From Lactarius indigo (Eukaryota; Basidiomycota; Agaricomycetes; Russulales; Russulaceae): 64,000 nt of DNA. Below are positions 1 to 12,166 of this stretch, piece by piece (the first letter of the stretch is position 1; each line of letters opens with the position of its first letter). A program made the translations under genes and the position numbers. The stretch covers positions 62,001-126,000 of the forward strand of contig JAFKAC010000026.1 of assembly GCA_025766275.1 (NCBI GenBank). The letters run 5' to 3'. The notes below the pieces were generated by a model that saw only the letters and a program-made list of their open reading frames with translations, was not told the origin of the DNA and searched no databases.

Positions 1-1088
1 GTTTGGTCACTGTAGTTCACGACGGGGATTCGCGTGTGGTGCAGTTTTCGCACTTCTCTGTAAAAGAATTCCTGACGTCGAACCGTCTCGCCGCGGCCAA
101 CGGGGAGATGTCATTCCACCATATCCTACTCGAGCCGGCGCATACGATACTCGCGCGAGCTTGTCTAGGTGTCCTACTAGGTTTGGACGATAACAGTCGG
201 AAAACCCTCGTGCATCGATTCCCACTTGCGAAGTATTCTGCTCGACATTGGGCCAACCACGCCATATTTGGGAACGTGTCGTTACGGATGAAAGATGGGA
301 TGGAAGACCTATTTGACGTCGGCAAGCCCCACCTTTCGCGCTGGATCCGGATCCACGACATGGATGGGCCTTTCATTCCACGCGGCGGTCGGACACATCC
401 GGAAGCGGCTCCTGTGTATTATGCGGCCCTCTGTGGGTTCCGTGACATATTAGAGAAGCTCATCAGCGAGCATCCGGAGCACATAAACGCCAGGGGCGGT
501 GGTCACGGAGCGGCTTTACACGCAGCATCACTTAACAATCACGTCAAAATTGTACAATTACTGCTGAAGCACGGTGCAGACATAAATTTCCAGGGCTCGT
601 GGGGGGAGACACCTCTGCACATCGCATCAGAGCGGGGGAACCTTGAAACCGTACGCTGGCTACTCGAACACGGCGCAGACGTAAACGCCAAGAACAACGG
701 CCACTGGACCCCACTCCATCGTGCGACTGCTGGTGGGCATCTTGAACTTGTTCGGACGCTTCTCAGGTATAACGCCGATATCGACGCTCGGGATAATGCC
801 AAGCTCACCCCATTGTACGTGGCGTCATTTCACGGACATGTCAACATTGCACGGTTTCTTCTGGATAGCGGCGCCGATCCCAATGCACGTGCGGTGGACC
901 AGTCGACACCGTTGCATATAGCAACACGCAATGGAAAGTTGGAGGTAGTATGCCTGTTACTCGAACGTGGGGTGGACGTTGACGCCAGGAATATGGTGGG
1001 AAATACCGCGTATCACCTTGCGTTGGAATCCGGACACGACGAAATTGTTCAGTTGTTGTTAGGGCATGGTATTGGAAACAAGACGTAG
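1..1088 (+). CDS. Goodbye-NACHT-ankyrin NLR-like protein, C-terminal part (NLR1)
   Basis: The gene enters from the left edge, so the Goodbye and NACHT parts are not visible. The open frame begins in the post-NACHT region (VVQFSHFSVKEFLTS, then an AHTILARACLGVLL stretch), which is nearly identical to the same part of NLR2. It ends in about seven ankyrin repeats with TPLHIAS/TPLHRAT cores and a C-terminus GIGNKT. Repeats of this kind usually form the ligand or partner sensing module of fungal STAND receptors. No frameshift or stop is seen in the visible part. NLR2 is the closest paralogue by layout and C-terminus (both end NKT). The 3' flank to about 1230 also resembles the NLR2 3' flank, so the duplicated block includes non-coding DNA. 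The true start lies outside the window. Confidence 0.85.
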   Translation, partial: LVTVVHDGDSRVVQFSHFSVKEFLTSNRLAAANGEMSFHHILLEPAHTILARACLGVLLGLDDNSRKTLVHRFPLAKYSARHWANHAIFGNVSLRMKDGMEDLFDVGKPHLSRWIRIHDMDGPFIPRGGRTHPEAAPVYYAALCGFRDILEKLISEHPEHINARGGGHGAALHAASLNNHVKIVQLLLKHGADINFQGSWGETPLHIASERGNLETVRWLLEHGADVNAKNNGHWTPLHRATAGGHLELVRTLLRYNADIDARDNAKLTPLYVASFHGHVNIARFLLDSGADPNARAVDQSTPLHIATRNGKLEVVCLLLERGVDVDARNMVGNTAYHLALESGHDEIVQLLLGHGIGNKT

Positions 1089-1966
1089 CATTGGGTCTCT
1101 ACGCGCAGCAACTGTTAGCCCAGACATATATAATTGTACTTATTTTCTCAGCTTGGCTATGACTTACCGCGAATTTGGATTTCAAGTTCTCGAAGGACTG
1201 ATGAGGCAGGAATGTGATAATACCCATTGTGCCGATCGACAATCGTGTGACCCGTCTCTATATTTGAACGATGCAGTGCGGTGTGGAGGTGAGAGGAACT
1301 CTCGGAAATGTCGGTCCGGTTATCCGACCGGCGGTACGGGACGATCTACTGATATGAAAATTACGGTCCTCGGTGCTCAAGCCCCCCATGACGCCAGATC
1401 CCAATGTAGAACCGAGTCCGACTGCAAAATCATCCGGCCCTGGAACCGGACCCTCGGTGCGAACGCAGTACAGTACGGCAGTGCTGTATGTATTTGTTGA
1501 CATGATTCTGATTCTTTGATCGCATGCGGTCCTTATACTTCTACTAGTAACGTCTGCTAATCAAACTTTCGTACTGCACTATTCCTCAGCGATGATGACG
1601 AATACCACACCATTTAGGTCACAATAGGCACAAACGGATTACTTGCCATCTTTTTTTTTCTAAAGAAAAAAATTCATTCGTTATAATAAAGAGATGTGCT
1701 TCACAACTGCCGAAACGGCTACGATGCAATGGAATATGTAAGTACATGGTTGGATTGACAGATTCTCGTGCGCGCTCCGTGTATGGTTGTTGCGATGCGA
1801 TGGTATGGTACAGGTCATTGTATACCCAGAACGGCAGCGGCAAAACAGCACCCCTAGAACGTAAGGGTCAAAAGAGGGGGGGGGACCGACGGCGTGGTGT
1901 GGTTGCGCGGGCGTGATAAGAAAGGAAAGACAGAGAAACAAGAGGCAAGGTGCAAGTAGCGGGCCG
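1089..1966. other. Intergenic stretch, 3' flank of NLR1
   Basis: No convincing gene. The first 150 bases resemble the downstream flank of NLR2 (shared cgcgaa..ttggatttc and gactga..aggc.tgaatgtga segments), which marks a segmental duplication. The rest has only short random open frames. Confidence 0.5.
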
Positions 1967-3093
1967 TCAGCGGCGCGCGACGCGTTTGCGCTCCCGCCCG
2001 TCCTCCTCGGTGTCCATCGCGTCCTGCGAGTGCTGATTCTGATGCGCGCCGCGCGTCGACCGCGTGCGCCTCCGGCTCGATCCCGCGTCCGCTCTAACAC
2101 CGACGCCCGCACCGACGCCCGCCGCACCGGGCGGCACAGAGGCAGGGTCGTCCGTGAGCACCATCATGGCGTGCCGGCGCTTAGCGCCCGCGGACACGGT
2201 GAGCGGGATCGGGATCGAGAGGGTCGCCTCTGTCGGTGCGGGCGAGGACGGAAGCGGCGGGAATGCGGTGAAGGTGAAGGGCGAATCGGGGGAGAGCGGG
2301 AAGGGGTGGATGTGTGCCGCGGATGTCGGCGTCGCGGTGACGGAGGGGTTCTCCTTGGCCTGGAGGGGTGAGGAGGCGGCACGTGCTTGCGCTTTAGGTC
2401 CGCGGACAGGGTACGGTGGTACTGTTGCGGCAGTGGGTGGGGAAGGTGGCGTTGAGGGTCGTGTGTTTGAGGTTGCGGTGATCGCCTGCGATAATTTCGA
2501 CGGGGGGAGGGGTCCCTACGTTGTCCGACAATGGTCAGTATTTAGCCTCGTGGGCGATGAGGGAGAAGGGGACATAGCAAAGGGAAGGGAAGAAAGAAGC
2601 TCACAGGTTGTTCCCTCGGTGATTGCTGTTGTGGCACAGCCGGGGCGCTACTCGCCCGTGCGAGACTGCTGTTCGCTTTGAGTTTGCTGGCCTGGCCATC
2701 CTTCTTGTTCGAGTTCTCTTCGTCTTCTTCAAGTTCTTCCTCCTCGCGTGCACGGACTGCCTCGAGGCGTGCCTCGACCCAGTCCATGACTCGCCCTATT
2801 GAGAGTGGCGTCTCAGAGTCGGATACGCCTTGCTGGATCATCTGGAGCAGGTCGGCGCATGCGGCAGCATATCCCGAATTATAAGAGCGCTTGGAGGTTG
2901 TCCGTGAGGAGCGATAGAGGTTGGTTATGCTGAGGGCCGCCGCTTGCCACCAAGAAAGTCAATCTCCGGGATGGTGAGGGATAAGAAGATGGAGAATATT
3001 ACCTCGAAAATTGTTAAGTAACTCTTTCTCTGCATTTGCTAGGTTAGAATTTGGTAGAGAGCCAGCGAGAGCGTTGAGATTGAGGGATTCCAT
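1967..3093 (-). CDS. HAPSTR1/TAPR1 (C16orf72)-like nuclear stress protein
   Basis: Three exons give about 330 residues. Exon 1 starts at the ATG complementary to 3091-3093; introns are near 3000-2940 (gtaata..caag) and 2600-2516 (gtgagc..gtag). The core after the first junction reads FRAAALSITNLYRSSRTTSK followed by RSYNSGYAAACADLL. This resembles the animal C16orf72 (HAPSTR1/TAPR1, DUF4588-type) signature F..AA.AVTNLY..S...QRSF..G. A long acidic helix (EARLEAVRAREEEELEEDEE), a Pro/Ser/Thr-rich disordered region and a basic end (RERKRVARR) follow, which fits a nuclear regulatory protein. The animal protein is a HUWE1 partner in stress responses; the same role here is inference. The gene lies about 270 bp downstream of the MFS gene on the same strand. 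The assignment rests on one conserved block. Confidence 0.55.
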
Positions 3094-3364
3094 GGATATT
3101 GGGCGAATGAGAGTTAACCTTACTGGTCGTCGTTCGGGTGACAAAACGCGAGTCGCACTGGGGCCTTGTACCGCATGACTAAGCCGCTCATCCGGTCCGG
3201 ATATTCCCATGCGGGCTGTGCTGCCCAGGCTCTTTCGATTCGATCATGTATTTGTATCGAGATCAACAGCATAAAGTACAGAGACGGGGATATGCTACAA
3301 ATGAGGATACAGCAATGTTCGTACGTTCGGTCATCGGGAGGTCATGAGAAAAACATGACATCTA

Positions 3365-5349
3365 CTACACTGTCCGCCTTGCCGTCTGCGCCGCCGCCAA
3401 TTTTTCTTCCTCGAGGAACTTGGCGACTTCGAGATCAACGCAAGGTGCGAAACAACTTTTTGTGCGTATGCGCTGGCCGTACTTGTAGAACAGGAACGGA
3501 ATCGGCGCCAGTATTAGGGCGATGCCGCCAAGGAGCATGCCCGCCCAGTTAATGCCCAGCTTGGCGAACATCTGCGTCGAAAAGAGCGGGAATACGGCGC
3601 CCGACAAAGAGCGGATGATCGTGTGTCCTGCAAGCGCAGAAGCTGCGTACATCAGGTAAGTGTCTACCAGGTAGGTCTGTTGCTCCCCACCGCGCGTCAG
3701 CGTCAAGCAAAACTCATACGTAAATGAGTCCACGCACCGCGAAGGAGGCGAATATGAGCGTGATCGCCAGGCCAACGAAGATTGTGCTCAGCCCAGGGAC
3801 CCACCACGGCACACTTTCGTAGTTCCCACCCCAACCTAGCAAGAGAATGCCTATTACTAGCGCTGGTCCACCGACCATGGAGGAGTACAGGCGTTCCTCG
3901 GCGAGAGGAAACCCATGCCACTCTTCCAGGAGACGAGGGTATGGGCGCAGGAACCAAAGGTTCAGAAAAGTGGCAAGGATGCCGCCGATACCGAGACCAA
4001 TGAAAATAAGACCGTCACTTGAGACTGAAAAGTGGTGTGTGCGGGTGAAGATCAAAGGGACGGCCTCGAACACTGGACGCAAAGTCAGACGTCAGACATC
4101 TCACTCTTCGGTAGGAGGGGAGATGACATGTACTCGTATACATGACACCATACGCGAGCGCGACGTATATCGTTGTGAGCAGCAAGATCGGTTCGACCAA
4201 TAACATTTTGAATGGGCGGAAGATGGTGCGCTCGAGGACTGCCTTAAATGTCCAGCTGACGCGTTCGCTCTCCGCGTAGATGTCTTTGTTCTTCACTGGG
4301 TCCGCCGCGCGTAAGCGACGTGCCTTCCGTGCGAGGAGTACGGGTGCATAGGTCTCGGGGACGAAGAAACTGAGAAGTATACACAGGCCCGCAACGATCA
4401 CGATCACTAAGAAGACCCAGCGCCAGCCGAGAGCACTACTTGTGCTGTGGAAGTAAGTGAGTCTACGAATTTTCAAGCTTCTGGCTAAAAACGAGAAAAG
4501 GAGCTTACAAACTACCAACGACGGGACCGGTCGTAGGACCCAGGAGAGCGGCCACCGTAAACACCATCATTGCAATACCGCGGTTCATGGGATCCCATAT
4601 GTCCGCAATGACCCCGATACCGTTGGTGAGCGGCGCAGCGGCGAAGAAACCGCAGAGAAATCGAGTCACGAGCAGGGTCGTCATATTGTTCGCGCGCACC
4701 TGACCAATATTGAAGAGGATGTAGAGGGCGAGTGTAGAGATGGAAATGGGGCGACGCCCGACGAGCTCGGAGCCGGGTCCCCAGACGGAGGGCCCGACTG
4801 CGAAGCCGATGAGGTAGACGGTGAGTACGAGGTTGCCTGCTTCCTTCCCAACATGAAACTCGTCTGCAATGGTAGCGGTGGAAGAAGAAGGCGCTGAAGA
4901 TGCGAACGTACTATCCAGGGGCAAAACCGACCCATCAGTGAAACCGGGCAGGGCGCACAAGGGTTGCCGTACACGTACACGCAGAAGGTCATGAGATTGC
5001 TTACGGCGGTGAGCCATAACTTGAACCCGTACGACCAATTCTGCGGGTTAGCAAGATCGTCAGGACCATCCCATGTGACCAAGTTTGGATCCGTGTTAGG
5101 TTTGGGCAGGAAGGGTAGCTGCGGCGTGAGCGGCTCCTTGAGCTGGGGAGTCTGTGGACTGTCGCCACTGTAGGCCCCAATTCGCGCATCGCCACATTCT
5201 GTCTCGGACAGGGCCACAGAGTCATGGTTTCCCAAGACCGTGGATGTTGGAGGCTGTACCCCAGAGGAGGAACTGACGGCGATAATCGTTGCTGACGATG
5301 GAGAATGAGAATGAGACGTGTTAGTGCCAGTGACGAGAGATGCCGCCAT
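3365..5349 (-). CDS. MFS transporter, DHA1 drug:H+ antiporter / polyamine transporter type
   Basis: Five exons encode a 12-helix plasma-membrane exporter of the TPO/FLR type. The N-terminal cytoplasmic arm is Ser/Thr/Pro-rich and ends in the family signature LVTWDGPDDLANPQNWS. Then come CVTFASSAPSSSTATIADEF, LVLTVYLIGFAVGPSVWGPG with the motif A-like ELVGRRP, LLGPTTGPVVGSF, GWRWVFLVIVIVAG, and the central loop with FVPETYAPVLLARKARRLR. Helices 7-12 include YGVMYTMFEAVPLIF, WGGNYESVPWWVPG and the end-of-family YTYLVDTYLMYAASALAG. Introns were placed where they restore these motifs: gtacgt near 4990, gtaagc near 4510, gtacat near 4130 and gtatga near 3720. The start ATG (5349-5347) has an A at -3. 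Substrate cannot be read from sequence; polyamines or xenobiotics are typical. No lesion seen. Confidence 0.88.
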
Positions 5350-5639
5350 GGTGAGACCTTGGGTCTCCACTAATACAAGGACATACCATATACGAGAGGC
5401 TATTTGTACAAGCAAGAGAAGAGAAGACATGGTACGAAACTGAATGGAGTCGCTCAAGAACTCGACGTGGCCTTCGACCACTTGCGCAATGATCACATCA
5501 CCATGGCCGTCAAGACGATACAGTGTACGTGGTCCTACTTGGGAATCGGTGTCCGGTGGCCGGGGACATGTGGACACCGAAGTGCGCCTGTCGGACTGGT
5601 AGATAACCTCCGAGCCCGAGTCAGCAATTGAATAGTGAC

Positions 5640-7449
5640 CCTGCAACCTCTGGTCTACCTGTGCCTTCCCTGCTTCATATCGATGTTATCTTGCCCTATT
5701 GTTCACCGCGTCGATGAGGTCAACTTCTCACCCCTTTTGTTTGTCACCTATGCATGGTCATATCTCTCTTCGGCCCTTCAACATTTCCTTATCTGTGAAC
5801 GTCAGCGTTCGATTCATCATATCCGCACCACGGACTCTTGACTCCTGGTAGTTCTAAGGAGGATTTATCTGTCTGATAATTTGAGCCATCAACTGTTTTG
5901 GCATGTGGAGTGAGAGTATCATTTTCGTTGGTGGCAATAATTCAGTCGTCTCCATGAAGATCGCTTGGGTTGTCTTGGATTCGGACATTCTCTGACACCT
6001 CGGCTGTCCTCCCAGCACCTTATAACTGCCGTCCTTACTGGGTTTAGTAGTAGACCGTCTTGTTGTACACTTGCACTCGAGCAAGCGCTGACAAGGGGTG
6101 GCTTTATATGCACCCCCTGGGGAAATTCATTTCCGAAACAGATAACTTGGAACAACTATGACCCGGGTTGTCGCTTATCGCATGCCCAGGATTGGACGAA
6201 TGCTCGAAGTCACCTAGCGAAGCACACCCTCAAACAACCATTATGTCAATGGGAGATCGCTTCCACTTCTCGCCCAGGCCATACAAGTGTATCGAGTCGC
6301 CTCTCGTTGGAAAGTCGTCTTAGCGCTTGGCCTAGATCGGAAGTGCACCGGAAGTGCTGTACTGTGGCTCCCGAAGCGATGTGGCCCAACACAACTATGT
6401 ACAAGCCTGCGCGCACATCACGTAGGGTTTTCTCGGTGATTGCCGCATAATCGAAACCCAGATCTGATGGTTTTTGGTATTCCTCCACCCACGCTTTGGT
6501 TTTGTTTTTCCATCACCTGAGGGTGGGCCGTTAACTGCATGCTCGTAATTGTTGCAAGGGAAGGCGTCAATCGCTGTCATATCTCGAAAAATTGGCCCAA
6601 AGTTTTAGGTTTCGGAAACACGTCAGGTGAGACAGGTTGGCAGCACTGATGCCTCTCTGCCTGGTTTACGTGCTATATTGCATCATGGCTGCGGCAGAAG
6701 CTCTCGATGACGGAATGTATGATCCTCGAAATTCGGACCTATCTCTTTCTGTTCTCACTCATCTTCCGCAGCATACAAATGCAGGTTCATACGCGGAGCG
6801 GTCTCGCGTGTCCCAGAGTACAGTCCCAGAATACGCCCGCCAACTGGTCGCTTCTGAAACGGCACCGCGCCGTCTTGGACAACAATGGGCGAGTCCATCT
6901 CTACCATTATGTTCTTCAAGAGGAGTGCCACCGTCCTGCAGGTCTGCGAAATTATCTTGCGTCGAGCGCAAGGAAGCCTACTGTAGCTCTGCTGGTATAC
7001 ATCCAGATCTCCCACCTTAGGTTTCAAGTCCCCGTGTCAGGCATACAGTACGGGAAGCCCCTCCGTGATCTCCGCGCGTTGTTTAGTACATAGGCTAAAT
7101 CACGGCAATATCCTCTAATTAACCAAACTTGCATCTGAGGAAGGCCATGCGCAGTCGTCATTTGTTTACAGAACACACCAAGGTGACTCGAAACTGGAGC
7201 TGTGGAAAATCCCTAAGATCAGAATTTTATTCGTCTGGTGGGTAATAAGCTCACTCCAGACTTCATTAGGCTACTCAGATCTCCGTCCTTGGACGAATCC
7301 GTCAATGGGTCGTTCGTTGTGACATTGGAACGAATTCGTAGTCCGCCACACGATTGATCTGCTGGCTTGATCAATGACGACAGTGGATCTGCGATAGATT
7401 TGTACATTTTTAACCCCTCTGATGCGGCATACGGAGTCAGTCTTAATCA
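5640..7449. other. Gene-poor stretch upstream of the MFS gene
   Basis: The first few hundred bases should hold the MFS promoter. The remaining open frames are short, lack recognisable motifs and lack consistent splice structure. I see no supported gene here. Confidence 0.4.
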
Positions 7450-7451
7450 TA

Positions 7452-7647
7452 CAGTCGAACCTCTCATAACCCATACCCACTTTTGGGATTTTGTAACCGG
7501 CAAGTCATACTCTCTGATCCTCAATAATCTATACATTTTAAACTACAGCTCGGGCCCTATTCTCATGTACTGGTGTGGGTTGTGGAAGCCCAGTGGTTAT
7601 GAGGTTATATGGCTCTTAATGGGTATGGGTTATGAGAGGCTCGACTG
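7452..7647. mobile_element. MITE of the Tc1/mariner-pogo type, 196 bp
   Basis: The element starts CAGTCGAACCTCTCATAACC and ends with the reverse complement of nearly the same sequence (one mismatch in the first 28 bases, A/G at position 8). Both ends are flanked by TA (7450-7451 and 7648-7649), the target duplication of Tc1/mariner/pogo elements. The TIR start CAGTCGA with a TA duplication is typical of that superfamily. The interior carries no open frame of interest, so it is non-autonomous. Confidence 0.8.
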
Positions 7648-8205
7648 TATCAATCATTTGAAACAAAGGTTGTCCTTACAGACAACTTCGCCTCGGCCGA
7701 GGCTCTCTGCACCGCACACCCGCAGAGTTTGCGCGTCTAGTAGCCTAAGAAACGACACTGAAGATGATCCGACGACGATGAAACTCTCGGAATCGGACGA
7801 ATGATTCGCTAGGTTCCACTCTAGCACGTCATGTCCTTTTCCAGCGCAAACTCAGATAGCCTCTGCAGGACAATAGGAAGTGCTGGTGCGATTCATCCAT
7901 CAGTTGCTTCTGACGGTATGCAGACCATTAGTCGCTAACGAGACCTCAGTTTCCGGTCCCACGCCTATCGCACACGAGTAGTCCGTAGTTTCGGAGTCGC
8001 GACAAGGACCTCAAGGAGGCTGAGTGGGGCTCATCGTCGTAAGAGAGACACGATTACCACGAAGGTTCGGACTCAGCTTGGGATATCCATACTTATGTCG
8101 GAGATACCTATCCCAGCACGACACCAATCCCGATATCACTATAGACTCCTGGCAATCATACGCCGGCACCCACCGATCTACGCACCAGTTCCCATTTCAC
8201 AAACA

Positions 8206-9507
8206 ATGGCACCCATGACGACCAAAGTAGCCCTCGTTACTGGTGCAGCACGTGGAATCGGCCGTGCCATTGCCCTCCGTCTTGCCGACGACGGCTTCCA
8301 TGTTGCAGTTAATGACTTACTTACCAGGCACTCCCGAATTGGACGAGCTCATTCAAGAGATAGGAAGCAATGGGCGGCGCTCACTCGGCATCCCCGCGGA
8401 CATCTCTCTGGAACCAGAAGTAGAAAGGATGATCCAGAAAGTCGTGCAAGATTTGGGAAGCCTTGACGTGGTAAGTTGTTTTCGCCGGCGGTAGCGACCG
8501 TTCTGGTGCTTACACTCGACAGATGGTCGCAAATGCGGGTATAATCGCCTACGAATCATTTCAGAATAGTAAGTTGAGACGACTTCCTCCACCACGCCAG
8601 TCCACTGAGAGTGAGAAAAGTCACTGTTGATAGCTTCAACCGGGTGATGGCGGTTAACGTACGCGGTACGATGTTGTGCTACAAGCACGCTGGAAAGCAA
8701 ATGGTCGCACAGGGCCGCGGGGGGCGTATTATCGGTGTTTACCCCGTTACCGCAGCTTCCTTTTTCTATCTACATTGACCATGGACGGGCCAGGGGCAAG
8801 TTCATCAAGGGGAAAACAGGGTCAAATATTCCCTTTTGCGTCATGGCTGGACGATTCTCACGTTGTGCGAACAGCATCTATGATCCTCCCCTCGTATAGC
8901 GCAACCAAGTTCGCTATCCGCGGTCTCACATAAGCGGCTGGCACGTCGAACTCGATGTTTGACACTCGTTGGCTGACGGAAGACATTTACAGCCCAGGAA
9001 TTTGGCGAGCACGGGATCACCGTGAATGCATATGCTCCTGGAGTGGTGGACACTCGCCTCAGTCAGTTCATTTTCCTGCCCCTAGCGCCTCTCACCTATA
9101 TAAATGTTCCAACAGTCGACCCAATGAGGGCTACCGATTCCTCCGGGACTGGCCCGCAAGCGCTTGATGCTGTGAGGAGTTTAAGGACTCCCTAGAACCG
9201 TGCGATGGGCTCACTGGAATCGGGGTTTTAGGTTGTCGCGAGCACACCAGTTCGGCGCCTTGGAGAACCAGAGAATGTGGCCGGTCTGGTGTCTTATCTT
9301 GCGTCTGACAGTGCAAGCTTTATCACTGGTACGTAAGCACTCATAGCACAGCCCCCCGCCAATTAACGCTACTTCCCCCATTCCCACGCCATGTTTGAAG
9401 GTCAATGTGTACGCCCCATATTTTTTCAGTCCCATACTGGTACTAATAATAATTTTTACCTGGCGTCACATTAGGTCTCGATAAATGGAGGTCGCTTCTT
9501 TGACTAA
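8206..9507 (+). pseudogene. Short-chain dehydrogenase/reductase, broken copy (SDR1)
   Basis: This is a paralogue of the intact SDR2 at 21334. It keeps the Rossmann start (KVALVTGAARGIGRAIALRLADDGFHVAVND), the NAG-type segment MVANAGIIAYESFQN, the YSATK active-site motif and the end TPVRR..LVSYLASDSASFITG..VSINGG. Exon borders match SDR2. Two lesions break it: a net 4-nt insertion just after the VAVND codons (about 8315-8335), which shifts the frame, and a nonsense TAA in place of the CAA of SDR2 just after the GLT codons (about 8932). The 8-nt micro-exon near the 3' end is still present. By family it would have been an NAD(P)-dependent acetoin/diacetyl-reductase-like enzyme. Confidence 0.8.
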
Positions 9508-9945
9508 GTACAGTAGGATGGTAGTACGGAATTTGTACGCACTGGTACATGGTACTCCTGACGTCGTGATTATCATCACGGGCAGAATTATCGGGAACAC
9601 CGAACTCAGTTATGTCTTCGATCTAAGATTACTCCAACTACCCTACCTGTCTCTGCGTTCGAGGTTTATGAGCCTTCGGCTTTTGGACGTACCTGGCGGG
9701 TGTGAAGGGAAACACACGATAAGCTACGAACACGGTCCAGGGAGCCACCGCAAACGCTGCCACCTTCCGGCATCGCTACGTATCACCCCAACGCCTCCGA
9801 CACTGCCCCTCCTTGCATAGAAAGCCCACGCATCCCCTTGCTAACGTCGCGCCTAAAGTCACGCAGTCGTATTTCTTCTCTACTAGCCTCCAACCCTCAG
9901 TGCTCAGCTCGTAAATTATTACACTCGCCGTGTGAGCGCCATCAT
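9508..9945. other. Intergenic stretch after SDR1
   Basis: No gene recognised. The minus-strand frame through this area is the decayed continuation of the BTB relic. Confidence 0.35.
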
Positions 9946-10386
9946 GTGATACCGTCTCTGAGAAGAGCCGCAGGTTCCATCTCTGGAACAAGTCCTTTTC
10001 TGCATGCGACAGGGAATACTCGGAAGGACCCCGGACCTGTCGGTGAGAGTAACCCCCTATAACTAACCTCAGCACGGATAAAGGATTGAACGGTGTTCAA
10101 GCCATATTTCTGACGGGTGCGAGAAGGGCCAGGACCTGGTCATCAGAGTCGAGGATTTCTGGGGAGACAGGGCACAACAAGGAGACAAGACTGTTCAGAA
10201 CACTTGCGTCCTCAGGGACTCCGAATTGCACCAAGGGGAGCTCATCAATGACCTTGTTGTTCGATGACTTAGGGAGGGAAAACATATCACCACTAACGCT
10301 GATATAACGCTGGTGATATATTTCAAGGTATTGATGCGAAAGTCGGCAAAGTCAGATGACCGAAGTAGGACATCCGCATTGGGCAT
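9946..10386 (-). pseudogene. Relic of the second BTB domain of a double-BTB gene
   Basis: Read on the minus strand, fragments line up with the BTB unit at 33940-32891: MPNADVLLRSSDFADFRI (against MHMLDADVVLQSSDLVNFRV), then in another frame DELPLVQFGVPEDASVLNSL with PVSPEILDSDDQVLALLA, then SIRAEVSYRGLLSPTGPGSF and ACRKGLVPEMEPAA. The frame changes at least twice and stops interrupt it, so no protein is made. Similarity fades after the equivalent of residue 165 of the intact unit. Confidence 0.7.
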
Positions 10387-10399
10387 ATTCGAATATCGG

Positions 10400-12166
10400 T
10401 GATGGGATGCACAGAGATCTTAATCGCACATTGCTTCAAATCGGAGACCTCCTAGCTGCCAAGAAAAACAAAGAGAGAAAAAGAGTTCAAGTTATTTGTA
10501 ATGAAGAGACAGACGCACTTGCAGACGCAAGGACAGACGCCCCAGACTAACCAAGAGACCAACTGCCAAGTTTGCTATCGAATTCTCAGCTGAGCGGACC
10601 AAGAAACGGACTCTGATGTACATCTGATGAACTGGTACTTGTCACAATCTCAGAACCAGTCACAGGTGATGCGCGCACGGATCACAATAAGTATCTGATC
10701 GCCCTGGCAGCCTGAGAGTGTTGTGCCTCCCTTTCACCTTTTGTTGGGATTCAGCCCGGAATGGACACAGTTGACAAACCGAGGCTAGACACGACAATTA
10801 CACGGCAAATTCACCCCGGACCCTATGGCCGGGTTCGCACGGGCCACACTAAGCTGACCACGTGTCAACCTTGTTCGGGGATTATTGCCAGGTCAACTGA
10901 ATGTTGAGATCGGTTGCCTTGAATGAACCCCGTCTGAGGGACCGGGCTTGTGGCGATCAGGCAGTACTTTCTGGACCCTGCTCCAGGGCTGGTGACACCA
11001 GGCTCGTTGTGAGAGCTGACTAAGTTTGATTACCTAAGTGCTTTGGCAAGCTTTCACGGCGACTTTCAACTTCAACTTCAATTTTTTTTTGCGTCCTTCC
11101 ACTGCACCGCTACCATCCTTACTGTCATTGCCGCTATTCACTGACTTCGACCTCAATTTCTTGTACCATGGTGTCCTTCCCACTACACTGCTACTACCCC
11201 CACTCTCACGACTACTATTACCAGCCCCTCTTGTGCCCACAACAAATCTGGACTTTTACCATCACAATATCCCACACCTCTCCTGCCTGATGGCAGCGCC
11301 TCCCATACTATATTGTCCATTCCGGCACCCACACTTCGAGTAGGCCTGTGTGTTCAGGGATGTTATTGGTGTATGCTAGTAATAGAACCACGAATAACAT
11401 TATTGTTGTTTTCTTGATGTGCGTGCGTGGACAACTGGGTGGATACAATTGGTCTGTCTGGGCCAAAAAAAGGAAACTACGGCATATCCAGCACCGTTTT
11501 GAGGACTCCCCCAGGGCTGGTACAGGGTCCTGGGTTCAGTGCTGGTCTAACCTCCACTCGACTAGCACTCAGATGAGCCTAAATTGGGGTCGTGTGGACC
11601 TTGGGTTACCGAACCCTCAAACGGGGTCAGGGACGTTTGGCAGTGTAGGTAATCGGTATATAACTGTAGTTAAACGATTATCTACGAATAAATATTGACG
11701 AGGCACCATACGCCCTACAGTATTGTACTCTGGAACTGAACTCCCACTCACTCGCGTCCCTCATATATTTGACTATCTGCTTCACAATATCTCTACACCT
11801 TTTCTTTACTATTCAGAAAAACAGGGTTTCGGCGCTCACGCAGGCTTCTCAGCATGGCATCATGATCTTCTCCACTTGCGTTCGAGTTGGGCGCGCTAGG
11901 AGGGCTGGGACGTTTCCCCTATACAGTACGCGTCCGTATGACTTGTGCTTCCGATAAGCTCCACGGACCCGCGGGTTCGAGAAGGATAAATAACGGGCAG
12001 GGTGCTTCACTGCATGTCCCACCTTTGGAGCGCCCCCTCGACTTCTTTCTACCGAGATGCCCCCCAAGAAGTTCCCAGGTGATCTATCATGGAACATGGC
12101 CTCGCTCGTTTCTTCGTGGATTGTGGGCCCGTTGTATGGTATGTGCTACGTCTTGCCGCTCTCGCC
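10400..12166. other. Intergenic stretch between BTB relic and membrane-protein gene
   Basis: No supported gene. Around 11060-11240 a pyrimidine-rich, imperfectly repeated sequence makes a long but uninformative open frame (runs of Asn/Phe on one strand and Lys/Ser on the other). A short gattaccta match in inverted orientation (about 11030 and 11650) is too weak to call an element. Confidence 0.35.

Noticed and set aside
1913..2681. Long + strand frames rich in Arg and Gly
   Set aside because: They are shadows of the GC-rich, Pro/Ser-rich last exon of the minus-strand HAPSTR1-like gene.
6637..7093. + strand frames starting with a hydrophobic MAALMPLCLVYVLYCIMAAA
   Set aside because: The signal-like start is followed by sequence with no family resemblance, and overlapping frames are equally long.
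11034..11343. Opposed open frames over a C/T-rich stretch
   Set aside because: Low-complexity, imperfectly repeated sequence with no motif or splice structure; the frames reflect base composition.
11028..11655. Possible inverted repeat ends sharing gattaccta
   Set aside because: Only nine bases match before the arms diverge; too short to call an element.
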